Below, one piece after another: positions 1 to 7,585 of a stretch of 11,902 nucleotides of DNA. Positions within the stretch are counted from its first letter, which is position 1; every line of letters starts with the position of its first letter. The notes under the pieces are model-generated. The model was not told where the DNA came from, did not search any database, and saw only the letters and a list, made by a program, of their open reading frames with translations. The stretch spans positions 1 to 11,902 of the forward strand of contig CAYYNP010000303.1 of NCBI GenBank assembly GCA_964472545.1. Reading direction: 5' to 3'. This stretch comes from CAYYNP01 sp964472545 (GTDB lineage: Bacteria > Planctomycetota > Planctomycetia > Pirellulales > Thermoguttaceae). The position numbers and the translations under genes are program-made.

Positions 1-16
1 GTTCCGTGTTGATTCC

Positions 17-27
17 GGCTCGGAGCC
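17..27 (+). other. Short hairpin, possible end of an upstream gene
   Basis: GGCT-CGG-AGCC forms a small GC-rich stem with a three-base loop, followed closely by a C-run and TTTT (31-39). This could be a weak Rho-independent terminator of a gene that lies left of the window. The stem is short and the T-run is separated from it by C residues, so the call is weak. No coding frame with recognisable content is seen in 1-79. Confidence 0.18.
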
Positions 28-79
28 AGTCCCCCTTTTCCACTCCCGCGAATCGGCTTTGCGGTTCTGCCGGCGTTTG

Positions 80-108
80 TTGACTCGTACTCCTCGGCCA
101 AGTATCCT
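80..108 (+). promoter_or_regulatory. Sigma70-like promoter of the symporter-GH32 operon
   Basis: TTGACT at 80-85 (5 of 6 to the -35 consensus) and TATCCT at 103-108 (4 of 6 to the -10 consensus) are separated by exactly 17 bases. Transcription would begin near 115, giving a leader of about 90 bases to the ATG at 204. The in-frame ATG at 126 would sit only about 11 bases from the transcript start with no room for a ribosome binding site, which supports the later start for the symporter. Confidence 0.5.
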
Positions 109-203
109 GTTCACACGCGGCTAGCATGGCCCTTACTCACACGAACGGTCCGTGCGTTCGCCGCTCTTCTGCTCGACCCGACGGCGGCGAGAGACGCTCG
201 ACC

Positions 204-2009
204 ATGGACACCATCGACTATCTGGTCATCGCGGCGTATCTCGTGCTGGTCACCGTTTTGGGACTCTATCTGCGCAAGCTGGCCGCCAAGAACCTCGAGT
301 CCTATTTCCTCGGCGGCAAGCGGATTCCCTGGTGGGCCCTAGCCGCGTCGGGGGCCGTGTCGAACTTCGACATCACCGGCACGATGTGGATGGTCACCGT
401 GCTCTATCTGCTGGGCATGAAGTCGTGGTGGCACCATTGGATGTGGGGTGTGATGCTGCCGGCGTTCGGACTGGCCTACGTGGCCAAGTGGGTGCGGCGT
501 TCCAACGTGATTACCGGGGCCGAGTGGATGGTCACGCGGTTCGGCGACGGACGCGGCGGGAGAACGGCACGAATGGCCTACGCGCTGATGGCCGTGGTCA
601 CCTGCGTGAGTTTCATCGGATACGCCTTCCAGGGCATCGGCAAGTTTGCCGAGGTCTACGTCGATACCGGCTGGTTGGTGCAGATCGTTCCGGAAGCCGA
701 GTCCCTAATCGAAACGTACAAGCCTCAAGCCCTGGCCATCGCCATCCTCTCGCTGACCACACTCTACGTCGTCCTCGGCGGGCTGTTCGGCGTGATCATC
801 ACCGACATCATTCAGACCGCCATCCTCACGGGCGCTTGCCTGCTGATCGGCTGGGTCGCTTTCACACAATTGTCACCCGAGACGGTTGCGAGCGTCGTTC
901 CGACCGGCTGGGAATCGCTGCGGCCGGTGTGGCAGATCCACCGTTTCTGGGGTACGGACAACGCCACGTACGAGATGTTCGGCTTCCTCACTATCGCCTG
1001 GATCCTCAAGGGTTTCTTGCTGAACGCCGGCGGACCCGGGCAGTTGTACGACTTCCAGCGCTACCTGGCCGCGCGCAACTCGCGCGACGCCGCCAAAGTG
1101 GCCGCCGCCTGGCCGTTCTTCCTGGCCGTCCGCTGGATGATGGTGGCCGGCATCACCCTGCTGGCGCTGGCCGGCATCGGCGACGTCACCGACCCGGAAA
1201 AGGTGATGCCCATGGTGTTGCAGAAGTACCTGCCGATCGGGCTGAAGGGGCTGGTGATTGCCGGGTTGCTCTCGGCGTTCATGTCGACGTTCAGCTCCAC
1301 GGCCAACAGCGGCGCCTCGTACGTGGTCCGCGATATCTGGCAGCCGCTGTTCAAGCCCCACGCCGACGAGCGCCACCTGATCCGCTACAGCTACGTGGCC
1401 ACGATCGCCGTCGTGTTGGCCGGCATCGTGGTGGGGCTCAACGCGGAATCGATCCGGTCGATCTGGGGTTGGATCATGATGGCCTTGGGCGGAGCCGTGA
1501 TTATTCCCAACGTGTTGCGATGGCATTGGTGGCGGCTGAACGGCTGGGGCTACGCCGCGGGGACGTTCGGGGGCATCGTGCTGGCCCTGGCAGTGCTGTT
1601 CTTCCCGGGCCTGCCCGATAACGTGAGCTTTCCGCTGATCGCGCTCGGTTCCCTTCTGGCTTGCTTGATCGGCTCGTTGGCAACGCCCCCCGGCAAGCCG
1701 GAGACGCTGCGGAAGTTCTATCGGACCGTTCGTCCCTTTGGTATCTGGCGGCCGGTGCGCGAGACTTGCGGCCTCTCGCCCGGGCAGCTTGCCGATCCGG
1801 CCGAATCACCCTGGCAGACCATCTTCAACACGGCGATCGCCTGCGCCGGTGTGACCGGGCTCTACCTGTTTCCGATGTATCTTGTCGGGCATTGGTACGT
1901 CCATGCCGGCGCGTGGTTCGCCGCGTTTCTGGCGGCCGTGGTGGTGCTCTACTTCACCTGGTATCGTTGGCTGGGGGAGAATGAAGTGTCGTCGCAACAG
2001 AAGGTCTGA
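204..2009 (+). CDS. Sodium:solute symporter (SSS family), probably sugar uptake
   Basis: Integral inner-membrane protein of 601 residues in the SSS (SLC5-like) family, which couples solute uptake to the sodium gradient. The N-terminus has the family hallmark: a first helix (about residues 5-24), then a SYFLGG-like segment and PWW (33-44), then a helix with the SNFDITG segment. M360-STFSST-NSG (nt 1281 onward) matches the conserved Ser-rich helix that forms the Na2 sodium site. Some 13-14 hydrophobic segments are visible, within the family's usual range. An upstream in-frame ATG at 126 adds 26 polar, Arg-rich residues atypical of the family; 204 is chosen because the protein then begins directly before the first helix and a promoter ends at 108. 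It lies 23 bases upstream of a secreted GH32 protein, so fructose or a fructose-containing sugar is a reasonable substrate guess, but the sequence does not prove it. Family certain, substrate not. Confidence 0.9.
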   Translation: MDTIDYLVIAAYLVLVTVLGLYLRKLAAKNLESYFLGGKRIPWWALAASGAVSNFDITGTMWMVTVLYLLGMKSWWHHWMWGVMLPAFGLAYVAKWVRRSNVITGAEWMVTRFGDGRGGRTARMAYALMAVVTCVSFIGYAFQGIGKFAEVYVDTGWLVQIVPEAESLIETYKPQALAIAILSLTTLYVVLGGLFGVIITDIIQTAILTGACLLIGWVAFTQLSPETVASVVPTGWESLRPVWQIHRFWGTDNATYEMFGFLTIAWILKGFLLNAGGPGQLYDFQRYLAARNSRDAAKVAAAWPFFLAVRWMMVAGITLLALAGIGDVTDPEKVMPMVLQKYLPIGLKGLVIAGLLSAFMSTFSSTANSGASYVVRDIWQPLFKPHADERHLIRYSYVATIAVVLAGIVVGLNAESIRSIWGWIMMALGGAVIIPNVLRWHWWRLNGWGYAAGTFGGIVLALAVLFFPGLPDNVSFPLIALGSLLACLIGSLATPPGKPETLRKFYRTVRPFGIWRPVRETCGLSPGQLADPAESPWQTIFNTAIACAGVTGLYLFPMYLVGHWYVHAGAWFAAFLAAVVVLYFTWYRWLGENEVSSQQKV

Positions 2010-2032
2010 ACTTCAGTCGAAAGGGAAATCCG

Positions 2033-3757
2033 ATGAATCGACTCGTCCGTCTCGCCGTACTCTTGACGTGTTCGGCCGCTTGGGCTGCTAGGGACCTGCG
2101 GGCGGCCGAAGAACCGCAGACGCAAGTCACGTCCACGGAAATGGTGCTCACGAAGCAGTATCTGAACGTGCCCGTTGCGAACCAGGGCCCGGGCCGTTCG
2201 ATGCGGCTTTCGATCGACGGCGAACTGCTCGGCGAGTTTCGCATCGTGCTGGCCGAGGAGCAGCCCGACTGGTGGGCCTTCTTCGACGTCGCGAAGTTCA
2301 AAGGGCGGAAGCTCACCGTCGAGATGACGCCCTCGCCGAAGGACTTCGCCGTCATCACACAGGACGACGCGATCAAAGGCGGCGAGAACCTCTATCGCGA
2401 GAAGTACCGCCCGCAGTTCCACTTCACCTCGCGCCGCGGATGGCTCAACGACCCCAACGGAATGGTCTACTACAAGGGCGAATACCACCTCTACTACCAA
2501 CACAACCCCACGGCCCTGCCTTGGGGCAACATGACCTGGGGCCACGCCGTCAGCCGCGATATGGTGCACTGGAAGGAGTTGCCGAAGGTCCTCTTCCCGA
2601 ACCCCACCGGCACGTGCTTCTCCGGCGCCGGATTCATGGACCGCAAGAACGAACTGGGCTTCAAGACGGGCGACGAGGACGTGATGGTGGCGTTCTATCT
2701 GCGTACCCGCATCGGGCTCTGTCTGGCCTACTCGAACGATCGCGGCCGCACGATGACCGACTTTGCAGGCAACCCGGTGCTGACGCACACCGGCGCGCGG
2801 ATCGACACGCCGCGCCCGTTCTGGTACGAGCCGACCAAGCGCTGGATCGCGCCGACCTACGACCACTTCAAAGACGCCGAAGGAAAGAACCTCCGCGCGG
2901 TCGGTTTCTATAGTTCAAAGGACCTCAAAGAGTGGAAGTTCGAGAGCCGCGTAAAACAGGACAAGTGGGGCGACGAACTCTGCGGTTGCGCCGATTTCTT
3001 CCAGTTGCCCGTCGACGGCGATCCGGAGAACAAGCCGTGGGTGTTGGTGCTGATCGACGGCAGCTACATCGTGGGCACGTTCGACGGCCACACTTTCCGC
3101 ACACTGGCCGGCAAGCCGGCGGTGACCGGCGACCGCGTCCGGTCGCTGGTCGTCTGCGGCAACTTCTACGCCACCCAAAGCTGGCACGATATGCCCGACG
3201 ACCGCCGCGTGCAGATCACCTGGATGCGCGGCGGCAGCTACCCCGATATGCCGTTCAATCAGCAGATGACGATCCCCGTCGAACTTTCGCTGCACTCGAC
3301 GGACGAGGGGCCGCGGATGAGGGCGAATCCGATCAAGGAACTCGAATCGCTGCGGGTGAAGTCGCATCTATCCACAAACCTGGTCCTGAAGGCAGGCGAG
3401 AATCCGCTGGCCGGAATCGAAGGAGACCTCTTCGACGTGGAGGTCGTCCTCGAGCCGGCCGCCAACACGCAGACCACGTTCGATCTCCGCGGCCATAAGG
3501 TCGTCTACGACGCGCAAACGCAGACGTTGTCCTCCGGCGGGCTGCGGGCCGCGCTGAAACCCGCCGGGGGGCGAATCCACCTCCGTATGCTGCTGGACCG
3601 CACGTCCGTCGAAGTCTTCGGCAATCTCGGCCAGGTCTACCTCCCGCTCTGCATTCTCCCGGAAGAGGACAATCGCTCGTTGAGCGCATCCTCCGTCGGC
3701 GGTGAGGTCAGAGCCGCCATGCTCTGCGTCCACGAGTTGAAGTCCGCCTGGGAGTGA
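2033..3757 (+). CDS. Secreted GH32 (levanase/invertase family) protein with altered catalytic motifs
   Basis: 574 residues, preceded by a clear ribosome binding site (AAGGGAAA, 2021-2028). Residues 1 to about 24 form a signal peptide (Arg near the start, hydrophobic core, Ala-rich cleavage region), so the protein is exported. Residues about 30-125 resemble the DUF4980-type beta domain found before many bacterial levanases. The five-bladed propeller follows from about 128, with WLNDPNG at 137-143 (nucleophile D140), an FSGA segment (usually FSGS) and YATQSW, then PFNQQMTIPVEL. A C-terminal beta-sandwich with DRTSVEVF ends the protein. GH32 enzymes hydrolyse fructosyl bonds in sucrose, inulin or levan using a nucleophile Asp, a stabiliser Asp (RDP) and an acid/base Glu (EC). 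Here the RDP position reads D258-T259-P260 and the EC position reads G318-C319, so two of the three key residues are substituted. It may be inactive, a binding protein, or a variant enzyme. Probably co-transcribed with the symporter 23 bases upstream. Confidence 0.88.
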   Translation: MNRLVRLAVLLTCSAAWAARDLRAAEEPQTQVTSTEMVLTKQYLNVPVANQGPGRSMRLSIDGELLGEFRIVLAEEQPDWWAFFDVAKFKGRKLTVEMTPSPKDFAVITQDDAIKGGENLYREKYRPQFHFTSRRGWLNDPNGMVYYKGEYHLYYQHNPTALPWGNMTWGHAVSRDMVHWKELPKVLFPNPTGTCFSGAGFMDRKNELGFKTGDEDVMVAFYLRTRIGLCLAYSNDRGRTMTDFAGNPVLTHTGARIDTPRPFWYEPTKRWIAPTYDHFKDAEGKNLRAVGFYSSKDLKEWKFESRVKQDKWGDELCGCADFFQLPVDGDPENKPWVLVLIDGSYIVGTFDGHTFRTLAGKPAVTGDRVRSLVVCGNFYATQSWHDMPDDRRVQITWMRGGSYPDMPFNQQMTIPVELSLHSTDEGPRMRANPIKELESLRVKSHLSTNLVLKAGENPLAGIEGDLFDVEVVLEPAANTQTTFDLRGHKVVYDAQTQTLSSGGLRAALKPAGGRIHLRMLLDRTSVEVFGNLGQVYLPLCILPEEDNRSLSASSVGGEVRAAMLCVHELKSAWE

Positions 3758-3809
3758 CCGTCTGGGGGCTCGCTGCACTCGACCCCAGCCACCCGTCGGC
3801 CTCTGAGTT

Positions 3810-3831
3810 GGTGCGTCGAGACGCACCCTAC
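3810..3831 (-). repeat. REP-like hairpin with 5' GTAG
   Basis: On the minus strand the element reads GTAG followed directly by GGTGCGTC, a TC loop and GACGCACC: a perfect 8-base inverted repeat (3810-3817 and 3820-3827). A GTAG tetranucleotide at the foot of an imperfect or perfect stem is the layout of REP elements handled by RAYT (TnpA-REP) transposases. It sits in the 70-base gap between two convergent genes, a usual REP location. There is no T-run on either strand, so a Rho-independent terminator is less likely, although the hairpin could still protect mRNA ends. The TAG inside GTAG is the stop codon of the minus-strand ketoacyl synthase homologue. Confidence 0.45.
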
Positions 3832-5138
3832 TCGGCCGCCAACACCACCGCCGCCGCCTGGCCGTTGCGGGTGTGGCTGAGCATCAACGCGGTGGGCCGG
3901 CGGGATTCCGCCGGCGGACCGTGGACGACGTTGACTGGGCATTCGGGGTCGGGCTGCTCGTAGTTGAGCGTGGGCGGAATCAGGCCCCGTTGCAGGCCCA
4001 GCACGCTGCCGACCATCTCGACCGCCCCGCCGCCGGAGCCGATGTTCCCGAAGTAGCTTTTCAGCGCGGTCACCGGCACGTCTCCCAACACGTCGCGGAT
4101 CGCCCGGGCTTCAAGGCGGTCGTCGTCGATCGTGCTGTTGCCTTGGGCGCTGACGTGGCCGACGTCGGAAGGCTCGAGGCCGGCGTCGCATAATGCGGTC
4201 GAGATTGCGTTGCGAATGGCGTCGCCCTCGAGTGGCTCACCGGCTCGGCGTGGCTTGCAGGTATTGGCCGACCCGAGAATCTTCGCCAGCACGGTTGCGC
4301 CGCGGGCTACGGCGTGCTCGCGCCGCTCGACGACGAACGCGGCGGCGCCCTCGCCGTTGACGGTGCCGTCGCGCCCGGCGTCGAACGGCCGCGAGGCGGC
4401 GGCGGGGGCGTCGTAGCGTTCGGACAACCCGAGCATCTGGTTGCGGACCCAATACCATGGATGGATCCAGGAATTCGCTCCGCCGGCGATCATCACGTCG
4501 GCCTGGCCCCGCTCGACCACGCGCGTCGCCTCGGCAATCGCCAGGTGGCTGGATACGTCGCCAAGGGTCAGCGAGTTGTTCGGTCCCCGGGCGTCCTGGG
4601 CAATGCCGATGTGGCAGGCGGGCATGTTGGGCAGGTATTTCAGCATCCACAACGGATAGAGTTCGGCCATCGCGGCGCCGCCCCATTCGTTGAAGTCGAA
4701 GTGGCCGTCGACCATGCAGCAGCGGTAGGCTTCGAGCACCTCGGGCAACTCACAGTGCATCATCTCGGAGCCGAAGACGACCCCCATTCGCTCGGGATCG
4801 ACGCCGGCGTCGGCCAAGCCCGCCATAGCAGACGCCGCGTCGGCCGCCGCAAAGGCCAACTGGATATAGCGGCACATCACCTTCAGGCTCTTGCGCGGCC
4901 GGATGAACCGCTTGGGCTCGAAGTCGACCACGTCGCCGCCAAAAGCCCTGCTCAGATCGGGCTTTACCCCCAGCTTATTGGGCGACTCTTCGTCCGGTGG
5001 GCCAGATTCGCCGAAGAGATCCAGCCATCGGACACCACTGCGGCGCTGTTCGAGCGAGGACCAGTATTCCTCGACCCCTATGCCGATTGGGCTGAATACA
5101 CCCATTCCGGTGATGACGATGTCCCGATTTGCTTCCAT
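3828..5138 (-). CDS. FabF-like beta-ketoacyl synthase homologue lacking the Cys-His-His triad
   Basis: 436 residues with the thiolase-type fold of FabF/KAS II: ITGMGVFSPIG at the start, GVVFGSEM, RGPNNSL before the active-site elbow, ADVMIAGGANSW, a DAGRDGTVNGEGAAAFV segment, and PPTLNYEQPDPECP near the end. The family condenses malonyl-ACP with acyl chains using Cys, His and His. Ungapped comparison with remembered E. coli FabF motifs puts D194 at the Cys (LTLGDVSSH against IATACTSGV), Q332 at the first His (VSAQGNST against VNAHGTST) and N365 at the second (KSYFGNIG against KSMTGHLL). The C-terminal GFGGTN loop is replaced by HTRNGQ. Condensation by the usual mechanism is therefore very unlikely. 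Chain length factors (KS-beta) are also inactive relatives but usually change Cys to Gln; this is a different pattern. The start at 5138 is chosen because the family's N-terminus begins here; ATG 5186 and TTG 5213 are in-frame alternatives. It lies downstream of the acyltransferase and may be a binding or scaffolding partner; that is inference. Confidence 0.85.
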   Translation of the reverse strand: MEANRDIVITGMGVFSPIGIGVEEYWSSLEQRRSGVRWLDLFGESGPPDEESPNKLGVKPDLSRAFGGDVVDFEPKRFIRPRKSLKVMCRYIQLAFAAADAASAMAGLADAGVDPERMGVVFGSEMMHCELPEVLEAYRCCMVDGHFDFNEWGGAAMAELYPLWMLKYLPNMPACHIGIAQDARGPNNSLTLGDVSSHLAIAEATRVVERGQADVMIAGGANSWIHPWYWVRNQMLGLSERYDAPAAASRPFDAGRDGTVNGEGAAAFVVERREHAVARGATVLAKILGSANTCKPRRAGEPLEGDAIRNAISTALCDAGLEPSDVGHVSAQGNSTIDDDRLEARAIRDVLGDVPVTALKSYFGNIGSGGGAVEMVGSVLGLQRGLIPPTLNYEQPDPECPVNVVHGPPAESRRPTALMLSHTRNGQAAAVVLAAE

Positions 5139-5184
5139 TTTCCGATTGCGATCGGGGGCCGGTGCAGCGACGAGCAAGCTACCC

Positions 5185-5213
5185 ATGTTACCTGTCGAAG
5201 GCCCGTCCGACAA
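5185..5213 (-). promoter_or_regulatory. Possible promoter of the ketoacyl synthase homologue
   Basis: On the minus strand TTGTCG (5213-5208, 4 of 6) and TAACAT (5190-5185, 4 of 6) are 17 bases apart. Transcription would begin near 5177, leaving about 39 bases before the ATG at 5138. If real, the gene can be expressed apart from the acyltransferase upstream and the ATG at 5138 is the true start. The match is moderate and could be chance; the 120-base gap (5139-5258) holds nothing else recognisable. Confidence 0.3.
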
Positions 5214-5258
5214 GGGAAGCAGCCTCGCTCCGAATCCACCTCAATTCTCGCGGCCTTC

Positions 5259-6398
5259 TCATTCCGCCGCGGCCGCCTCGTCGGAGTCGTAGAGCCGATA
5301 GGTCTTCGTGAGGATCGCGCCGCCCTTTTTCAGGGCCCCTCGCGAGAGCGAATTCGATTCGAGGACCCAGGAGAACTCGGCCTCTTGGAGACCCCATTTC
5401 TCGGCCATCGGAGCAATGCCGTGCATCAGCAGCAGCCCCACACCGTAGCGTTGATACTCCGGAATCACGTTGGTACTGATGATCCGCACCGACTTGATCG
5501 CTCGCTTGTTCCGCAACAGCCGCCAGAATCCGAATGGAAACAGTCGGCCATTGATTTGGCGGATGCGGGGGTTGTAGTCGGGCAAGGCAAACGTGGCCCC
5601 GACCATCTGGCCGTCGATTTCGGCCGCCACGGCCAGATCGGGCACGATCAAATGCCGCAGCCCCTTGGCCGTGTGACGCACTTCTTCGGGCGACATCGGC
5701 ACGAAACCCCACGTTTGGACCAATGCCCGGTTGTAAACGGAGAGAAACGCCTCGACGTCCTCCGCAAACCGAGAGGTATCCAGCGGACGCAGGTGGACAT
5801 CGTACCGCTCGATGATCTGCTCGCAAATGGGATCGAGCTTCGCAGACACCCTCGGAAGCATGTCGTGGCTTCCCCAAAATGCGTACAAATCCTGAGTCTT
5901 TCGTAATCCACAGCCCTCGATCAGCCGGGCGTAGTAGGGCGGGTTGTAGGTCATCATGAACTTCGGCGGCGAGTCGAAACCGTCGATCAGCAGGCCGACT
6001 TCGTAGTTCAGCGAGGGATTGGTCGGTCCGCGCAGGCAGTGGATATCCTGCTCGGCAAACCAGCCGCGCACGGCGTCAAACAGCCCTTCGGCAACCTGCT
6101 GATCGTCGATGCACTCGAAGAACCCGAAGAACCCCCGCTTCTCGGAGTAACGCTCGTTGTGCCCATTGTTGAGGATGGCCGCGATCCGGCCACAGACCTC
6201 GCCGCCTCGGGTGGCCAGGAACGTCTGAATTCGGTTGCGATCGTAGAACGGATGCCGCTTGTAGTTGACCATTTCCCGTTGGTTTGCGCGTAAGGGTGGA
6301 ATCCAGTTCGGATCGTCCCGATAAAGAGACCAGGGGAACTGGAGGAACTGCTTGCGTTGCCGTCGCGAGGAGATCGGCGCGATGACCAGTTGGGACAT
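5259..6398 (-). CDS. GNAT-fold acyltransferase of the YghO type; candidate bacterial ceramide synthase (bCerS-like)
   Basis: 379 residues, no signal peptide or membrane helix, so probably cytosolic or loosely membrane-bound. The N-terminal half carries the family's characteristic blocks: FPWSLYRDDPNWIPPL (21-36), HPFYDRN (49-55), the GFFGFFEC block (89-96), RGPTNPSLNYEVGLL (123-137) and DSPPKFMMTYNPPYY (142-156). The C-terminal half has the GNAT acyl-CoA binding motif QRYGVG (316-321), followed by SWVLESNSLSRG. Known biology, recalled rather than searched: in Caulobacter the N-acylation of the sphingoid base is done by a GNAT-type protein (bCerS), and YghO-like proteins appear related. A ceramide or other N-acyl lipid role is therefore plausible here, helped by the divergent SDR next door, but other N-acyltransferase roles fit equally from sequence alone. 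Start supported by GGAAGG six bases upstream and a strong promoter. The only in-window partner downstream is the triad-less ketoacyl synthase. Confidence 0.82.
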   Translation of the reverse strand: MSQLVIAPISSRRQRKQFLQFPWSLYRDDPNWIPPLRANQREMVNYKRHPFYDRNRIQTFLATRGGEVCGRIAAILNNGHNERYSEKRGFFGFFECIDDQQVAEGLFDAVRGWFAEQDIHCLRGPTNPSLNYEVGLLIDGFDSPPKFMMTYNPPYYARLIEGCGLRKTQDLYAFWGSHDMLPRVSAKLDPICEQIIERYDVHLRPLDTSRFAEDVEAFLSVYNRALVQTWGFVPMSPEEVRHTAKGLRHLIVPDLAVAAEIDGQMVGATFALPDYNPRIRQINGRLFPFGFWRLLRNKRAIKSVRIISTNVIPEYQRYGVGLLLMHGIAPMAEKWGLQEAEFSWVLESNSLSRGALKKGGAILTKTYRLYDSDEAAAAE

Positions 6399-6436
6399 GG
6401 GACCTTCCGGGGGTTCCTTACTTGCCGAAACGGCCG

Positions 6437-6466
6437 ATTCTACCCGGGTTGCGCCGTCACGGTCAA
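6437..6466 (-). promoter_or_regulatory. Strong sigma70-like promoter of the acyltransferase gene
   Basis: On the minus strand TTGACC (6466-6461, 5 of 6) and TAGAAT (6442-6437, 5 of 6) are separated by 18 bases. Transcription would start near 6430, giving a leader of about 32 bases with GGAAGG before the ATG at 6398. This is the best promoter in the window. The same 167-base divergent region (6399-6565) must also serve the SDR gene, for which no comparable promoter was found. Confidence 0.5.
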
Positions 6467-6565
6467 CGCGAGCTTTTCGGCGTGGAAATCGGGCTGCCGT
6501 CAGTCCGTCGGCTCTCGCTGGGTATCGCCCGCGATCCTGCCTAGACCAGTAGGGGATGGTACGTC

Positions 6566-7585
6566 ATGGCTAAGGTCTTGGTAACCGGCGCCAGCGGTTT
6601 CATCGGGTCCCACCTTGCCGAAGCCTTGCTGGCCCGAGGCGACGACGTTACGTGCTTGGTACGGAAGACCTCCACGGTCGACCACCTGCCGCCGGAGGGC
6701 ATCCGATTTGCCTACGGCGACGTGAGCGACCGCGATTCGCTGCCGGCGGCGGTGGCCGACAACGAAATCGTGTACCACGTGGCCGGCTGCACCAAGGCGA
6801 TTCGCAAGCAGGAGCTCTACCGCGTGAACGAAGAGGGCGTCCGCAACGTGGCCGAGGCGTGTGCTCGGCCGACCACGCCGCCGGTCTTGCTGTCGGTCTC
6901 TTCGCTGGCGGCGGCCGGACCTGCTGCCAAGCGAGAACCGCTGGTCGAGACCGATCCACCCCGGCCGGTGTCGCACTACGGCCGCAGTAAGCTGGCCGGC
7001 GAGAAGGCCGCCGAGCAGTATGCCGGCCGGCTGCCGATCACCGTCGTGCGGCCGCCGATCGTATTGGGCGAACGCGACACGCAGGGACTCGAGATGTTCC
7101 GCATGATCGCCCGATATCACCTCCACCTGGTGGCCGGATACCGCCGCCACCGGTTCTCGGTGATTCACGTGCGGGACCTGGTCGATCTGCTCATTCGAGC
7201 GGCCGAGCGCGGCCGACGGCTGTGCCCCGACGAGCCGGACGACGACCGCCTGGGCGAAGGAACCTACTTTGCCGCCTGCGAAGAGGATCCCACGTACGGC
7301 GACCTCGGACGCATGATCTCCACGGCGCTGGGGCAAGCCCGAGTTTTGGTGCTGCCGGTGGCCCCGGTCGTCGTCTGGATGGTAGCGGCCGAGATGGAGA
7401 TCATGTCGCGGGTGCTTGGGCGGCCGGAGTATCTCAACTTCGACAAAGCCCGCGAAGTCCGCGCCGGCTCCTGGCTTTGCTCGCCGCAAGCCGCTGCCGA
7501 TCACCTCGACTTCTCCGTCGCCGCCCCGCTGCCGCAGCGCCTACTTCAGACGGCCGAGTGGTATCGGGAAGCGGGATGGCTGTGA
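6566..7585 (+). CDS. Extended SDR: NAD(P)-dependent epimerase/reductase; CerR-like candidate
   Basis: 339 residues with a Rossmann N-terminus: GASGFIG (8-14) binds the dinucleotide, and the catalytic Tyr and Lys are Y138 and K142 (YGRSK), with the upstream Ser in LSVSSLAAAG. VRPPIVLGERD and HVRDLVDLL are usual for extended SDRs of the epimerase, dihydroflavonol-reductase and 3-beta-hydroxysteroid-dehydrogenase types. All catalytic residues are present, so it should be an active oxidoreductase; substrate cannot be read from the sequence. AGGGGAT at 6551-6557 is a good ribosome binding site for the ATG at 6566. It is transcribed away from a bCerS-like acyltransferase, and the Caulobacter ceramide reductase CerR is also an epimerase-type SDR, which suggests reduction of an oxidised ceramide as one hypothesis. 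An ordinary sugar or steroid-like reductase is the alternative. The 3' end overlaps, antisense, an extended methyltransferase frame. Confidence 0.88.
   Translation: MAKVLVTGASGFIGSHLAEALLARGDDVTCLVRKTSTVDHLPPEGIRFAYGDVSDRDSLPAAVADNEIVYHVAGCTKAIRKQELYRVNEEGVRNVAEACARPTTPPVLLSVSSLAAAGPAAKREPLVETDPPRPVSHYGRSKLAGEKAAEQYAGRLPITVVRPPIVLGERDTQGLEMFRMIARYHLHLVAGYRRHRFSVIHVRDLVDLLIRAAERGRRLCPDEPDDDRLGEGTYFAACEEDPTYGDLGRMISTALGQARVLVLPVAPVVVWMVAAEMEIMSRVLGRPEYLNFDKAREVRAGSWLCSPQAAADHLDFSVAAPLPQRLLQTAEWYREAGWL

Noticed and set aside
126..203. Upstream ATG giving the symporter 26 extra residues
   Set aside because: The added residues are polar and unlike the family, and the ATG falls about 11 bases after the predicted transcript start with no ribosome binding site.
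1949..2866. A 305-codon minus-strand frame opposite the GH32 gene
   Set aside because: Antisense of a gene with clear GH32 motifs; no conserved features of its own.
3897..3914. GC-rich hairpin CCGGCGG-GATT-CCGCCGG as a possible terminator
   Set aside because: It lies inside the coding end of the ketoacyl synthase homologue, has no T-run, and such stems are frequent by chance at this GC content.
4314..5906. A 530-codon open frame on the plus strand opposite the ketoacyl synthase and acyltransferase genes
   Set aside because: It spans two well supported minus-strand genes and their gap, has no recognisable domain, and is rich in His, Arg and Gly as expected of the antisense of GC-rich genes.
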